Origin: Haberlea rhodopensis
Taxonomy: Eukaryota; Streptophyta; Magnoliopsida; Lamiales; Gesneriaceae
Assembly: GCA_907163345.1 (NCBI GenBank)
Contig: CAJQUN010001285.1
Location: forward strand, 17,990-81,989
Length of the DNA stretch: 64,000 nucleotides
Direction of reading: 5' to 3'
Shown here: positions 23,877-35,804 of the stretch, piece by piece
How positions within the stretch are numbered: position 1 is the first letter of the stretch
Layout: every line of letters starts with the position of its first letter
Notes under the pieces: generated by a model
The model's input: the letters and a program-made list of their open reading frames with translations, nothing else
The model's database searches: none
Told to the model about the DNA's origin: nothing
Made by a program: the position numbers and the translations under genes

Positions 23877-24225
23877 CATGGTTTACAGAACCGGGGCCGT
23901 TTCGGAACCGGATCATCCCCAATTGTCCGGCGTTCCAGCATGTAAAGATGCATGTCTTGTAAATGTGTTTTTCACCCCAAAATCGGTATCGGAACGATTT
24001 TTTATCTAGAGAACGGTGGAACGAAATGTTTTGCTTACTCTGGAACGGCGGAACGACCATTTTGGGTGCATCCAATAAATATTTTTTTCATAAAATATAC
24101 AATTTTTTTTAAAGTTTTTTGATAATTTTTAAGAAAAATCCGTTCCGTTACCTTTCTGTGAAATGTCATTGGAACTGGAACGGAAACCTCCGTTTCAGGT
24201 GCTGTTCCCGCGACGGCGAACCATG
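23877..24225. mobile_element. hAT-type MITE, 349 bp
   Basis: The ends are CATGGTT and AACCATG, inverted, and each is flanked by the 8-bp direct repeat ATTCCCAT (23869-23876 and 24226-24233). An 8-bp target duplication is the hAT hallmark. The interior is rich in CCGTTCCG-like motifs on both strands and has no coding capacity. Precise ends make the call fairly firm. Confidence 0.8.
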
Positions 24226-24233
24226 ATTCCCAT

Positions 24234-26398
24234 TCATATCAAATTGGTATTAAGTCTATGCTGGAGAGATCATGCTCCAATGTGGCAAAAGCATCTGGGA
24301 CTTCTGAATCAGAAAAGGTTGTTTATTATGAAATGAAGTTATCCTCGAGCTTCAATGATAGAAAGGAGTACTCAGTTTGAAAGTTCTCGGGCACCACGTT
24401 TGCTCCCTGTATCATCATCTTGGTCATCACACTACGCAACCATAGAACGGCGACGCCCATCACCACTGTAGCCCCGAAAAACATGGTGATTTAATTCTAA
24501 TCTTTAAGTGTGATTCTTATTTTATGTTTGCTGGAATTTAATCAAACGAGCCAACCCAATTTTATTTTTTTATTTTTTTAAAAAAAAGGAGCATTCAAAG
24601 AAGAAAGAATAAATTATGATTTATTTTCCTCATGGAGTATCATATCTTTTTATTCTTGTTCTTAACTATTCTGCACTTTGAACTTTTTATACTGAAAGAC
24701 AGAATGTAGGCTTGTTTGTTAATTTGGATTGGATTAGATATTGAAATGGAGAACGAATTTCTACAAGATGAGAATGTCAAATGGTTTAGCAAAGTCGATT
24801 AAAAAGCTTCAATGTGGAAGGACTGTAGTACATTTATTCATGCTTAATCTATTGACTGCTTCGGACTAAACTTCGCATATTTTTTTTTAATATCGAAATA
24901 CGGATTCGGGCATGAATCTGTGAAGGGGTTGTAATCGTGCAGATAGGAGACATAGAATGATCTCGAACCCAATGCACCGATATCCACTTGTTGTGTGTAT
25001 GATCCACCAACTGTTCTTGGTTCGTTCGAGAAATGCTCTGGATTTTCTTAAGCTCCCACGGTCATCATATTCTATAATATATGGTGATAGAGGATACAGG
25101 TGATTTTGGTGGAATTTTTGGAACCTTGATAAGCAAACATTAGGCTCCTAGATTGAGTGATGAAATCACTCAAGAGCCATCCGATTAATCTGCAGTTTGA
25201 CTTTCTACAAGCCAACATCAGTTTCTTGGATGACATGATTAACACAAGGAGTGTGGTCACATGCAAGTCATTGCTGCATTTACCCACGTCTCAGCGCCAA
25301 TAACCACTCACCACCACCGCCCAGATCATCGGAAACTCAGGAATAAAAGATAAGTTTTCGTGTTTTCTTTTTTGGCATGAATTGCTTAAATATTTAGTTA
25401 TTAAAGAAACTAATATTTCTTTCCAAATCATATCTAGAGGCCTCTGAACTTGGTCAACTACCTTGCTGACATGTTGTGAGAATCCGATTTTTTCAACCAA
25501 GTCAATAATTAGAGTTTTGGTCATCTAAACAACTATGTATTTTTAATCAACTCAATTACTTGATATTAAGGGATAATGTTGAATTATTAAATATCAATAG
25601 ATAATATAAAACTAATATGATATTATCATACCACCTAGCTAGATAGAAGTTGATTGATTCCGAGAGACTTCATGATAACGAAAATACACTTAATAAATAT
25701 GGTATAATAGATAGATAATAATTTAAGTTACAAAATACCTAATAGATAAGTATGGTTTAATAAAATACTATTGGACTAGATATTCCTTGCTAAAATAACT
25801 TTTATAAACTAGTAGATAGATAATTAGCTAAATTTCAAATAATTGATAGATAATTATCCAAAATACTAAATAATTGATAGAGAATTATTTAAGTACAAAA
25901 CACTTGGATATATCATATTGTTACTTAACAAAATAATTAAGAGATAATAATGAGTTATCAAGATTTTTAAGAAATAAAATAGGAGTCAAAGTCTAAGTCC
26001 ATAAAACCACATCCTCTTAATACTTTAGCCAACAAAAGTCTTCAGTTTGCACCTTCAAAACTCTCGAAAACTTATCACCACAAATTAGAGATTTTAAGCC
26101 TATAAAAGCATGAAGTCCAGCCATTAAGTTAGCAAAAAGAAAAAAAATAAACATAAAAGAAAAACCAGTACCTTCTCGTACAGGATTCCAGGAGAAAATC
26201 AACTTTGATTTTCTAGACTTTGAGCATTGAATTGTCAAAAAGATTTCTAGCCTTTTCATCCCTTTTCATCGAGAAATTCAACACACTTTTTCTAAAAAAA
26301 TTCCAGCAACAAGTTTCGAAAGTTGCAAGCTTTGAATTATGCAATTTTGCACACACAGTACACACACAATAAAACTTTCGAGCACCTTTCAATATTAA
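24234..26398. other. Unassigned AT-rich DNA with short open frames
   Basis: A minus-strand frame of about 52 codons (24326-24484) begins with a hydrophobic segment (GATVVMGVAVLWLRSV) that could span a membrane, but I know no family for it. Two further minus-strand frames (25072-25287, 25291-25524) are also unrecognised. The stretch 25550-25980 is very AT-rich with many TAGATA-type repeats. No gene is supported. Confidence 0.4.
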
Positions 26399-27320
26399 GG
26401 AGGAGGATTTCTTGTGCTTTCGCACCCTACATCGTTCAATCACGTCTATAATCGCGGTAAGTGGGCTTTGTTATATATATTCGTTTCAACTTTGAAAATC
26501 ATATGTATGTTTTGAAATCTCAATCGATTATGTGATATATTTTAAAACTATGATGTTCTGAGAATAAATTTTGATCATCGAGAAATAAGGGCTATACGGA
26601 GCAAAGTGCTACGTATGATGGGAGCCACCTCTTGAGTCCAAAGGGCAAAGTGCTACGTGTATGGGGGCCACCTCTTGAGCCTGCGGGGCAAAGTGCCACG
26701 TACATGGGAGCCACCTCTTGAGCCGGCGGAGCAAAGTGCTACATATACGGGAGCCACCACTTGAGTCTATGCAAGTCCCTCTAGATTGTCGGTGTTATGG
26801 ATATATGTTTAAGTGATATGAGTTATGATTCTGATATGATGTTCTGTTCTGGCTCTGATTAGAGCAATTCTGTTAAGTTTATGTTTCTGTATTCATATCA
26901 GTTTATGTCCGATTATTATATATGTTTTGAAAAATTATGAAAAAAGTATTATATTGTCACATCGATTGGCCCCCGCTTGCTGAGTGTTTTCCAAAACACT
27001 CACCCCTTACTCTACCTTCCCGGATAAAGACGATGAAGAAATTCAAGCTGAAGAATAACACCAATTTTGGGGTTGGTGATCCGCTGCGTTTCTATGAATT
27101 AAAGACACCAATTTTGGTTTATTTAGGATTTCATTAAGTTATTCCGTTTTAAAAGTTTTAGAGTTTGATTATGCAATTTAAATTCGATTGTAAAGACAAT
27201 TATCTATTTTTATGGAATATAGACTGGTTTTCGTAGAATTCTGTATTACGAGGCTTGTTGATTTTGAATTGTATTTAGAATCAACGCCGGTGTTATCGAC
27301 CCCGGTCTCGGTGCGTGACA
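26399..27320 (+). mobile_element. Ty3/gypsy-type LTR, 3' part (solo or truncated)
   Basis: The right edge ends ...CCCCGGTCTCGGTGCGTGACA, the usual style of plant gypsy LTR ends, and the interior has a conserved-looking CTGAGTGTTTTCCAAAACACTCACCCC stretch (about 26981-27007) and a four-copy 44-bp tandem repeat. The left edge is not defined. It abuts the neighbouring LTR element at 27321, whose LTR is cut off there, so one element interrupted or truncated the other. Confidence 0.55.
26599..26774 (+). repeat. 43-44 bp tandem repeat, four copies
   Basis: Each unit contains GCAAAGTGC-AC followed by GGGAGCCACCTCTTGAG. Units begin near 26601, 26645, 26688 and 26731. Tandem blocks like this occur in LTR promoter regions of some plant gypsy elements; any enhancer role is inferred. 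Confidence 0.88.
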
Positions 27321-29440
27321 CCAACTATAAAATTTCTTGCATTAAAACTCCATAATATTCAACTTTCTAATCAAAACCATTTACATAGTTTGCACCCTCA
27401 TAATACACTAACATACTCTCATTTCATTTAGCAATCATATTTAATTGCATGCGGACAATAAATGAAGAGAGGAAAGCCACACTCATTTATACATTCCATA
27501 TACACGTAAAAATGTGCTCACATGAGAGCACCCAATGAGTAAACGTGTATCTAATGTATAAGATACTCTACCAAATACCGTTACTGGTGCTTCGATCCTG
27601 GAAGCACCTCCCGTCCATATCTTGATCTCCACTCCGGATCTACCGTTATGCTTATTCAACCGGCTCTGGTACCTCGATCTTGGAAGTACCTCAAATCAAC
27701 AGCCCGAGCTCAACTCCAAAGCTGCTGCTACACCTGTATCACATGCCCCAATAGAGACAGCCGCACACGGGGTGAGCATACCAATCCAATAATCATAATA
27801 TTACAGTTCATAATTTACAGAATGTAAATGCCATGAATTTAAATGATACTCCCTGGATGGTATCATCCTCATCCGGATCCCCTGTATTGTTCTTGTTATC
27901 AAAATAACCAAACTCATCAGATTCCCAAAGCCAGTTACTCGCCACATAGATTAATTAATACAATTTCTATTATGCCATTTCCATAATCAAATATGGTCAA
28001 ATCATTTAAATAAAGAATCGTAGATATCACATATATCTAACCAATGATTCTATGTTCATATTTCATTGCTTGCTCTATAATAACGGCATTTTAACCCCAC
28101 GCACGCTCAACAACAGCGGCGACATAACCGATGGTCGCTCAACGGCGACAACATCCCAATCGTTGTCGGCTCAAAGCGGCACCATATAATTCCCCACGTA
28201 TTTCCATTTATCGCAATTATCATATACTATACATTTCACAATCCATTTAATGCAATTACCACATACCATGCATTTCATAGTTGCAATATTATAACAGGCT
28301 ATGCTCGTACGTTATACATATCTTATATTCCCGTAGTTCGAATCCAATCTTGCCTTGGTCCCGTGACCGATGAATTATGTGCTAAACACGATTAATAATC
28401 CACAATTAATCTCAAGCATGCAACCACGTGCCCAAGCACCTTCACAAACCCCAATTATATCATCATCCATGACGATTAACCATTTTAAAAGACCTCAGGC
28501 GAAGCATGCATCGAAAACTCAACACGAAATTAAACTCCAAAAACAGGCACTGGCGATCGATCGCTTCGCTCCAGGCGATCGATCGCCTCGCAAAATGGCA
28601 TGGGCGATCGATCGGTCGCCTCTCAGTGATTTTGGCTACTGCCTCATGGCGATCGATCACCTCATTGTTCATCTTTCTTAAAATTTCATCAACGTCGCGG
28701 CGATCGATCGCCCCGCCCTAGGGATTGATCGCCTCGACCTGTAACAGCCAAAAATGGCATGTTTCTTTCAAAATCTTCCCCAACAACAAACCTCACACCC
28801 CATACAACATAAATCCTTAACAATGGGCTATAAATCAACCCCAAAACCAACAACCCAAAAATCTTTAAAAACCAATTTCAAAAACCCAACTCAAATCCTT
28901 CCCAAACACCACAATACCATAATCAAATCGAAGCCAAATGCGAGGGGATGGATAATACCTTATTATCTTCGAGAAATACGGCTCCCAAGTCGAGCAACCA
29001 TCGATTTTTCATCAAGGGATAAAAGAGGGAAGAAGGAGGGTGGGGATCGCTGGGGAGAGAGGGAGGAGATTCCGTGTAATGACGGAACACCGAGTCTATT
29101 TGGTAAATATAGCTCCAAAGCTCCAAAATACCGACTCCTCCACAAATACATCATGATTCATTAAATATCATCTGTTTTCAATAATTATCTCTCCAACTCA
29201 AATTCCATCACCAGCCTCAATACAAAGTACTCCGGACCCCAGATCCCACCAAAAACCAAATTCCAAGGTTATCACCACGATGAGGATATAATCCCATCCC
29301 TTGGATCCAATGACTCCAAAAACCGGATTTAAAATCCCCGAGAGTCACAAAATCGCAATTAATTCATAATTGCCACAATTAAAATCCATAAAGGATCATT
29401 ATCACTCCGGGATTAACATCAATACTTCCCGGGCATCACA
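27321..29440 (-). repeat. 3' LTR (truncated) of the LARD-type element
   Basis: This direct repeat matches 33641-35804 throughout, with scattered substitutions and a few indels. It is shorter in the palindrome cluster, where one GATCGATCGC-containing segment is missing relative to the other LTR. It lacks the terminal ~109 bases present at 33532-33640. Confidence 0.9.
28553..28736. repeat. Cluster of GCGATCGATCGC palindromes in LTR
   Basis: Perfect or near-perfect copies of the 12-base palindrome GCGATCGATCGC recur at irregular 20-60 base spacing. The same cluster in the other LTR (about 34883-35103) has extra copies. It is well conserved between the LTRs, and lies on the 3' side of the LTR's AT-rich half in element orientation. 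Confidence 0.85.
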
Positions 29441-31929
29441 ATTATCCCCCACTAATAAAATTTCATCCACGAAATTTGCACGGTGTACTCCTTGTATTGC
29501 CGAGACTATAAAATCCAAATGAAACTACACCATCGAGTCATGAACATATCATGAATGACCCATCAACCGCGATGATACCGACCTCGCACCAGAACCTGGA
29601 ACGGAGTAACCTCCCAAACGAACACAAATTCAAGAAGGACATCAGCATTCCCCGATGCTAACCATCTCAAAAGCAGTCATCCAAACATAACTGCAATTCA
29701 AACGAATCATTCGTGATTCCAAAATAGATATCGCCTCAGATGATATCTCTACTATTTAGCCTACGATGTCAACCATACATCGTCGCCAAGGAAACCACCA
29801 GTACACTACAGTGAACTTATACTAAATCCGGTTCTCATCTCCAATTCCACCTCCATCAAAGGAGCAGTTGCACCACTTTGCAACACGGATAGGGCAACTC
29901 ACCGCTACCGATCAACACAAAACACATCTCTAAAGATGTCTACATCCGGGTGTTCCAAGAATCATATCTTGGTCCAAACACACTATCGAGACTTCACAAG
30001 GTCTCAAGTTCTCGAAAGGATGTGCAAGAGCAATCAATTGCATTCATGCCACACGTGTCAACCATGACACTTAATCAATCCGAATTCTGGTCATCCCTCG
30101 TTTACCCTAGGATTCAACACTCCTAACACAAGGAGGCTATCGAATTAACCAGTAAGATTTACCATGGTCCCAAAACACGACAATCCCTCCTCAGGGGAAG
30201 TCAACCGGACCTCACGATTATTCCCCAGAATACATCGTGCCACCAAGATTACCAGTCTCAAGGTGCCACAATCTCTCACTAGAGATTCGCCAAACCAAGC
30301 GTACTAGTCCGATACTCAACAAGGAACAAATAAAGTTGGCATTCGTATACACACACTAGTGTACAACGCCTAAGTACTAACACAACATGCATACTCAATG
30401 CAATAGACTCGGGTATCTCCAAACATACCCAAAGTCCCAAAACCCACTGTCAATCTCCAGCTATTCTCACCTCGCGGAGAACAATGATTGACAGACCAAC
30501 GACCAATGGTGTGATCCCAACATCAACACCACACAAACCAAATCAACGAATCATCCAAAGATTCCCAAAAGGTATATGAATTTTGTCTTCCTCTCAAGGA
30601 AGGCGTCATGAACCCATGACATTCCAACCTCGAACCACCATTCGGATACCTGGATATATTTATACCAAACTATATCTCGAAACTAATAAATACCCAACTG
30701 GTTCATAATAGTGCCTCAATGCCACGACCACCAGATCAAAAACCGTATACATAACGTATACACATCTAACGATGTTCTGTACTAATACCATAGTACTCCA
30801 CTAACCTCGAGCATCTCCTCAGAGACGCCACCTCGAATGTCTCACCGAAAGGTAAGAAATCCATTACTCGGTCCAACACCAGTAATGATTACCATGGCTG
30901 ATTTACAATCAACCCACAATCGATACCAGATGTCTCCATGACAGTACAATCCAAATCTCTCCAAGAGATAAAGTCAATATAGTAGTGTTACCCCACTAGC
31001 TATATCCCATAATTTCAATTGTGACTTCCGTTGCATTCCTTACGTAAGGATGCTCAACCAGAGCTAACAACGACTTGTTGACATCACGTTGGTATTCCCA
31101 ACAAAATTGAGTTGTCCCGGTACAAGTCCTTCAAAACATTTGACGTATAAACGTCCCCGTGAGGTATTCCCTGCCTCAATCATCATGACACATAGAGACT
31201 ACAAGAGTCTACCATAAACCCGCATCGTATCATCATACGATTCACCAAACTCAGTTCCAGCGAGCAGTGTAATGGCTACAACAAGCACACTATATCGCTG
31301 CAACAGTACCTGGCTAGCAATTCGCTGCCCCCATAGGCTTATACCCAAACCTGCCAACATGGCATACGTTCCATCCCGGTGTACCACACCGTATAAAACC
31401 ATTAAAGTAGTGGGTCATCACCCAATGTACCTCTAAAACACCCAAGCAAAATGGACATCCCGGTGTCCTTGCTCAACCACGAAGCAATCCTAATTCATTA
31501 GGATCTATTCCACACCCTCATGGGTGGGTGTGACCATGTCTACCACACATCATATTGACAAAAGCGAGTAGTTCCCTCAATGAATACTCCTACCATCAAC
31601 CGCTTGGCCTTAGCCATTCCAACGAGTATACCCAAACGGCACTCAAACCATATGACTAAATACGTACACCCAGACGTATTATTTATCAAAACGACGCTAC
31701 TCGTCTACATAAACATCCACTATGTCATCGTCATCCGTGACGGCATATGTCAACATATGACATCCAAATAACATCGTCAACTCTCGACGGTATTTGTTGA
31801 TACACGACATCCATAATCTCATCGTCAAACACATGACGGTACATGTCGATACACGACATCCATAATCTCATCGTCAAACACATGACGGTATATAACAACA
31901 CATGGTATTCACAATAATGCTAACTAAAC

Positions 31930-33170
31930 AGTAATATACCATACCTCATCGCTATCAAGATAGCGGCACACATGTATCCATCGTCCACCAGCGGTACACA
32001 GGCAGCACCCATCGCTCGTAGGCGGCATAATCCAGTGCTACGCACATAGCGGTATAACCCATCGCTATAGAATCAGCGGCATGATCCCTCGTCATAGAGT
32101 CAGCGGCATAAAACATCGCTATAGATATCCGGCGGTATGAACCATCGCCATAGATGTAGCGGAATGTACCATCGTTATATGATACCTGGCGGCATGAACC
32201 ATCGCCATAGATGTAGCGGAATGACCCGTCGCTATGTAATACCCGGCGGCATGAACCATCATCAATAGAATAATGGAATAAACCATCGCTATGAATACTC
32301 GGTGGCATGAACCATCGCCAATAGAATAGTAGAATAAACCATCGCTATGAATACCCGGCGGCATGAACCATCGCCAATAGAATAGCGGAATAAACCATCG
32401 CTTATGAATACCCGGCGGCATGAACCATCGCCAATAGAATAGCGGAATGAACCATCGCTATATAGATACCCGGCAGCATAAACCATCGCCATAAACTAGC
32501 GGAATGAACCATCGCTATATAGATACTCGGCAGCGTAAACCATCGCCAATAAACTAGCAGAATGAACCATCGCTATATAGATACCCGGCGGCATAAATCA
32601 TCGCCAATAAACTAGCGGAATGAACCATCGCTATATAGATACCCGGCGGCATAAACCATCGCCAATAAACTAGCGGAATGAACCATCGCTATATAGATAC
32701 CCGGTGGCATAAACCATCGCCAATAAACTAGCGTCATGATATCCCTCGCTAAGAAGCGGCAAATATCCCTCTTCGCTACTTCGCTTCGACATACCAGCGA
32801 CATAATATCTCTCGCTTAAGCGGCAAATATCCTCTGTCGCTATCATATGACAGCGAAAAGCTCATCGCTACACCATATTAGCGGTATAATATCCCTCGCT
32901 TAAGCAGCAAATATTCTTCATCGCGGTGGTATGACAACGACGCCACTGCTCCTCATTTTATCATGACAGCGGAAATACCCATCGCGTTACATGACAGCGG
33001 AAATACCCATCGCTTAGACAATACCAGCGGAAAATAATATCCCTCGCTATGATATGACACCCGTCGTGTTCTTCGCTTCATATCAGCGGCAAATATTCTC
33101 TCATCGCTACGGTATGACAGCGGCAAGTATTCACATCGCTACACCATGAAGCGGCAAGTATTCACATCGC
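31930..33170. repeat. 58-bp minisatellite inside the LARD-type element
   Basis: Units such as ATACCCGGCGGCATAAACC followed by ATCGCCAATAAACTAGCGG repeat with a 58-bp period (clearest at 32581, 32639 and 32697). Each unit consists of two related ~29-bp halves sharing ACCATCGC. The array degenerates toward both ends into looser ATCGCT and AGCGG motifs. Open frames through it are by-products of the periodicity. Confidence 0.85.
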
Positions 33171-33531
33171 TACGCCATGTATGCAACCGCAATGCATAAC
33201 CCATATCTCAATAAACATTGCCATGAGTGTATTTTAATGCACCTCGCTTCAAACGTGACATGCGAAATTTTACCATCACTTCGACATTTAGCGGCAAAGC
33301 ATTAAAATCATCACTCCAATATGCAACCGTAATGCATGATCCATGTCCCATATGACCCTGCAACCACCATGGTTAGCAACAACATATTCCAATTATGAAC
33401 ACATATCATAAACGCACATAAGCAATATAATTGTGCCACACAACACTAACTATCATCATGCATAAGTATGTGCCACCCGTTCCTATCAGCATGTTCCAGG
33501 CCCTCAACAGTCCCTGCTCTGATACCACTAA

Positions 33532-35804
33532 TGTAAGTACCCCCGTGCCCTTAACCCGTTATTAGTGTATTAATCCATGCCTTTAGTGCATACAATCATA
33601 TATCATGGGAAGGAACCACATGCAAGCATAGCATCATATACCAACTATAAGATTTCTTGCATTGAAACTCCATAATATTCAACTTTCCCAACCAAAACCA
33701 TTTACATAGTATGCACCCTCATAATACACTAACATACTCCCATTTCATTTAGCAATTCCATATTTAATTGCATGCAGACAATAAATGAAGAGAGGAAAGC
33801 CATACCCATTTATACATTCCATATACACGTAAGAACGTGCTCACATGAGAGCACCCAATGAGTAAACGTGTATCTAATGTATAAGATACTCTACCAAATA
33901 CCGTTACTGGTGCTTCGATCCTGGAAGCACCTCCCGTCCATATCTTGATCTCCACTCCGGATCTACCGTTATGCTTATTCAACCGGCTCTGGTACCTCGA
34001 TCCTGGAAGTACCTCAAATCAACAGCCCGAGCTCAACTCCAAAGCTGCTGCTACACCTGTATCACCTGCCCCAACAGAGACAGCCCCACAGTGGTGAGCA
34101 TACTAATATCACCAATCCAATAATCATAATATTACAGTTCATAATTTACAGAATGTAAATGCCATGAATTTAAACGATACTCCCTGGATGGTATCATCCT
34201 CATCCAGATCCCCTGTATTGTTCATGTTATCAAAATAACCAAACTCATCAGATTCCCAAAGCCAGTTACTCGCCACATATATTAACTAATACCATTTCTA
34301 TTATGCAAGTTCCATAATCAAATATGGTCAAATCATTTAAATAAAGAATCGTAGATATCACATATATCCAATCAATGATTCGATGTTCCTATTTCATTGC
34401 TCGCTCTACAATAGCAGCATTTTAACCCCACGCACGCTCAACAACAGTGGCGGCATAACCGATGGTCGCTCAACGACGATAACATCCAATCGTTGCTCGC
34501 TCAAAGCGGCACCATATAAGTCCCCACGTATTTCCATTTATCGCAATTATCATATACTATACATTTCACAATCCATTTAATGCAATTACCACATACCATG
34601 CATTTCACAGTTGCAATATTATAACAGGCTATGCTCGTACGTTATACGTATATTATATTCCCGTAGTTCGAATCCAATCTTGCATTGGTCCCGTGACCTA
34701 TGAATTATGTGCTAAACACGATTAATAATCCACAATTAATCTCACGCATGCAACCACGTACCCAAGCACGTTCACAAACCCGGATTATATCGTCATCCAT
34801 GACGATTAACCTTTTTAAAAGACCACGGGCGAAGCATGCATCAAAAACTCAACACGAAATTAAACTCCAAAAACAGGCACTCGCGATCGATCGCTTTGCT
34901 CCAGGCGATCGATCGCCTCGCAAAATGGCACGGGCGATCGATCGCTCCATTTAAAGACGATCGGTCGCCTCTCAGTGATTTTGGCTACTGCCTCATGGCG
35001 ATCGATCACTTCCTTTGAGGCGGTCGATCGCCTCACTGTTCATCTTCCTTAAAACTTCATCAACGTCGCGGCGATCGATTGCCCTGCCCTAGGGATCGAT
35101 CGCCTCGACCTGTAACAGCCAAAAATGGCATTTTTCTTGCAAAATCTTCCCCAACAACAAACCTCACACCCCATACAACATAAATCCTTAACAAGGGGCT
35201 ATAAATCAACCCCAAACCAACAACCCAAAAATCTTTAAAAACCAATTTCAAAACCCAACTCAAATCCTTCCCAAACACCACAATACTATAATCAAATCGA
35301 AGCCAAATGCGAGGGGATGGATAATACCTTATTATCTTCGAGAAATACGGCTCCCAAGTCGAGCAACCATCGATTTTCATCAAGGGAGAAAAGAGGGAAG
35401 AAGGAGGGTGGGGATCGCTGGGGAGAGAGGGAGGAGATTCCGTGTAATGACGGAACACCGAGTTTATTTGCTATATAGCTCCAAAGCTTCAAAATACCGA
35501 CTCCTCTACAAATACATCATGATTCATTAAATATCATCTGTTTTCAATAATTATCTCTCCAACTCAAATTCCATCACCAGCCACAGTATAAAGTACTCCG
35601 GACCCCAGATCCCACCAAAAATCAAATTCCAAGGTTATCACCACGATGAGGATATAATCTCATCCCTTGGATCCAATGACTCCAAAAACCGGATTAAAAT
35701 CCCCGAGAGTCCCGAAATCGCAATTAATTCATAATTGCCACAATTAAAATCCATAAGGATCATTATCACTTTGGGATTAACATCAATACTTCCCGGGCAT
35801 CACA
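33532..35804 (-). repeat. 5' LTR (complete) of the LARD-type element
   Basis: Complete LTR with TG...CA ends on the minus strand, adjacent to the primer-binding site at about 33513-33527. The five bases beyond its outer edge are TATTT; the partner duplication was lost with the truncated end of the other LTR. A 132-codon open frame (35060-35458) lies in the sense direction but is only partly preserved in the other LTR and resembles no known protein. Confidence 0.88.

Larger units (their letters stand above)
27321..35804 (-). mobile_element. Non-autonomous LTR retrotransposon (LARD-type)
   Basis: On the minus strand a complete 5' LTR (33532-35804, 2273 bp) starts TGTGATGCCCGGG and ends CTTACA. 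It is followed by a primer-binding site matching the initiator-Met tRNA type (TGGTATCAGAGCAGG, about 33513-33527). The other LTR (27321-29440) is preceded by a purine-rich tract (GGGGGATAAT, about 29441-29450) but lacks its last ~109 bases, having been cut at 27321. The LTRs are very similar by eye. The ~4.1 kb interior has no gag or pol that I can recognise, only short frames and a long tandem array, so mobility would have depended on another element. Lineage is probably Ty3/gypsy, unproven. Confidence 0.82.

Noticed and set aside
25072..25524. Two adjacent minus-strand frames that might be one exon pair
   Set aside because: No splice signals joining them and no recognisable domain; left unassigned.
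31955..32803. Several minus-strand open frames of 60-117 codons with repeated SDGSFRY-type peptides
   Set aside because: They are translations of the 58-bp tandem array in shifting frames, with no start context or conservation outside the array.
31930..33170. CRISPR-like appearance of regularly spaced repeats
   Set aside because: The whole 58-bp unit repeats, with no unique spacers, inside a plant LTR element; it is a minisatellite.
35060..35458. 132-codon open frame in the 5' LTR
   Set aside because: The equivalent in the other LTR is interrupted, and the sequence resembles no protein; probably chance openness in leader DNA.
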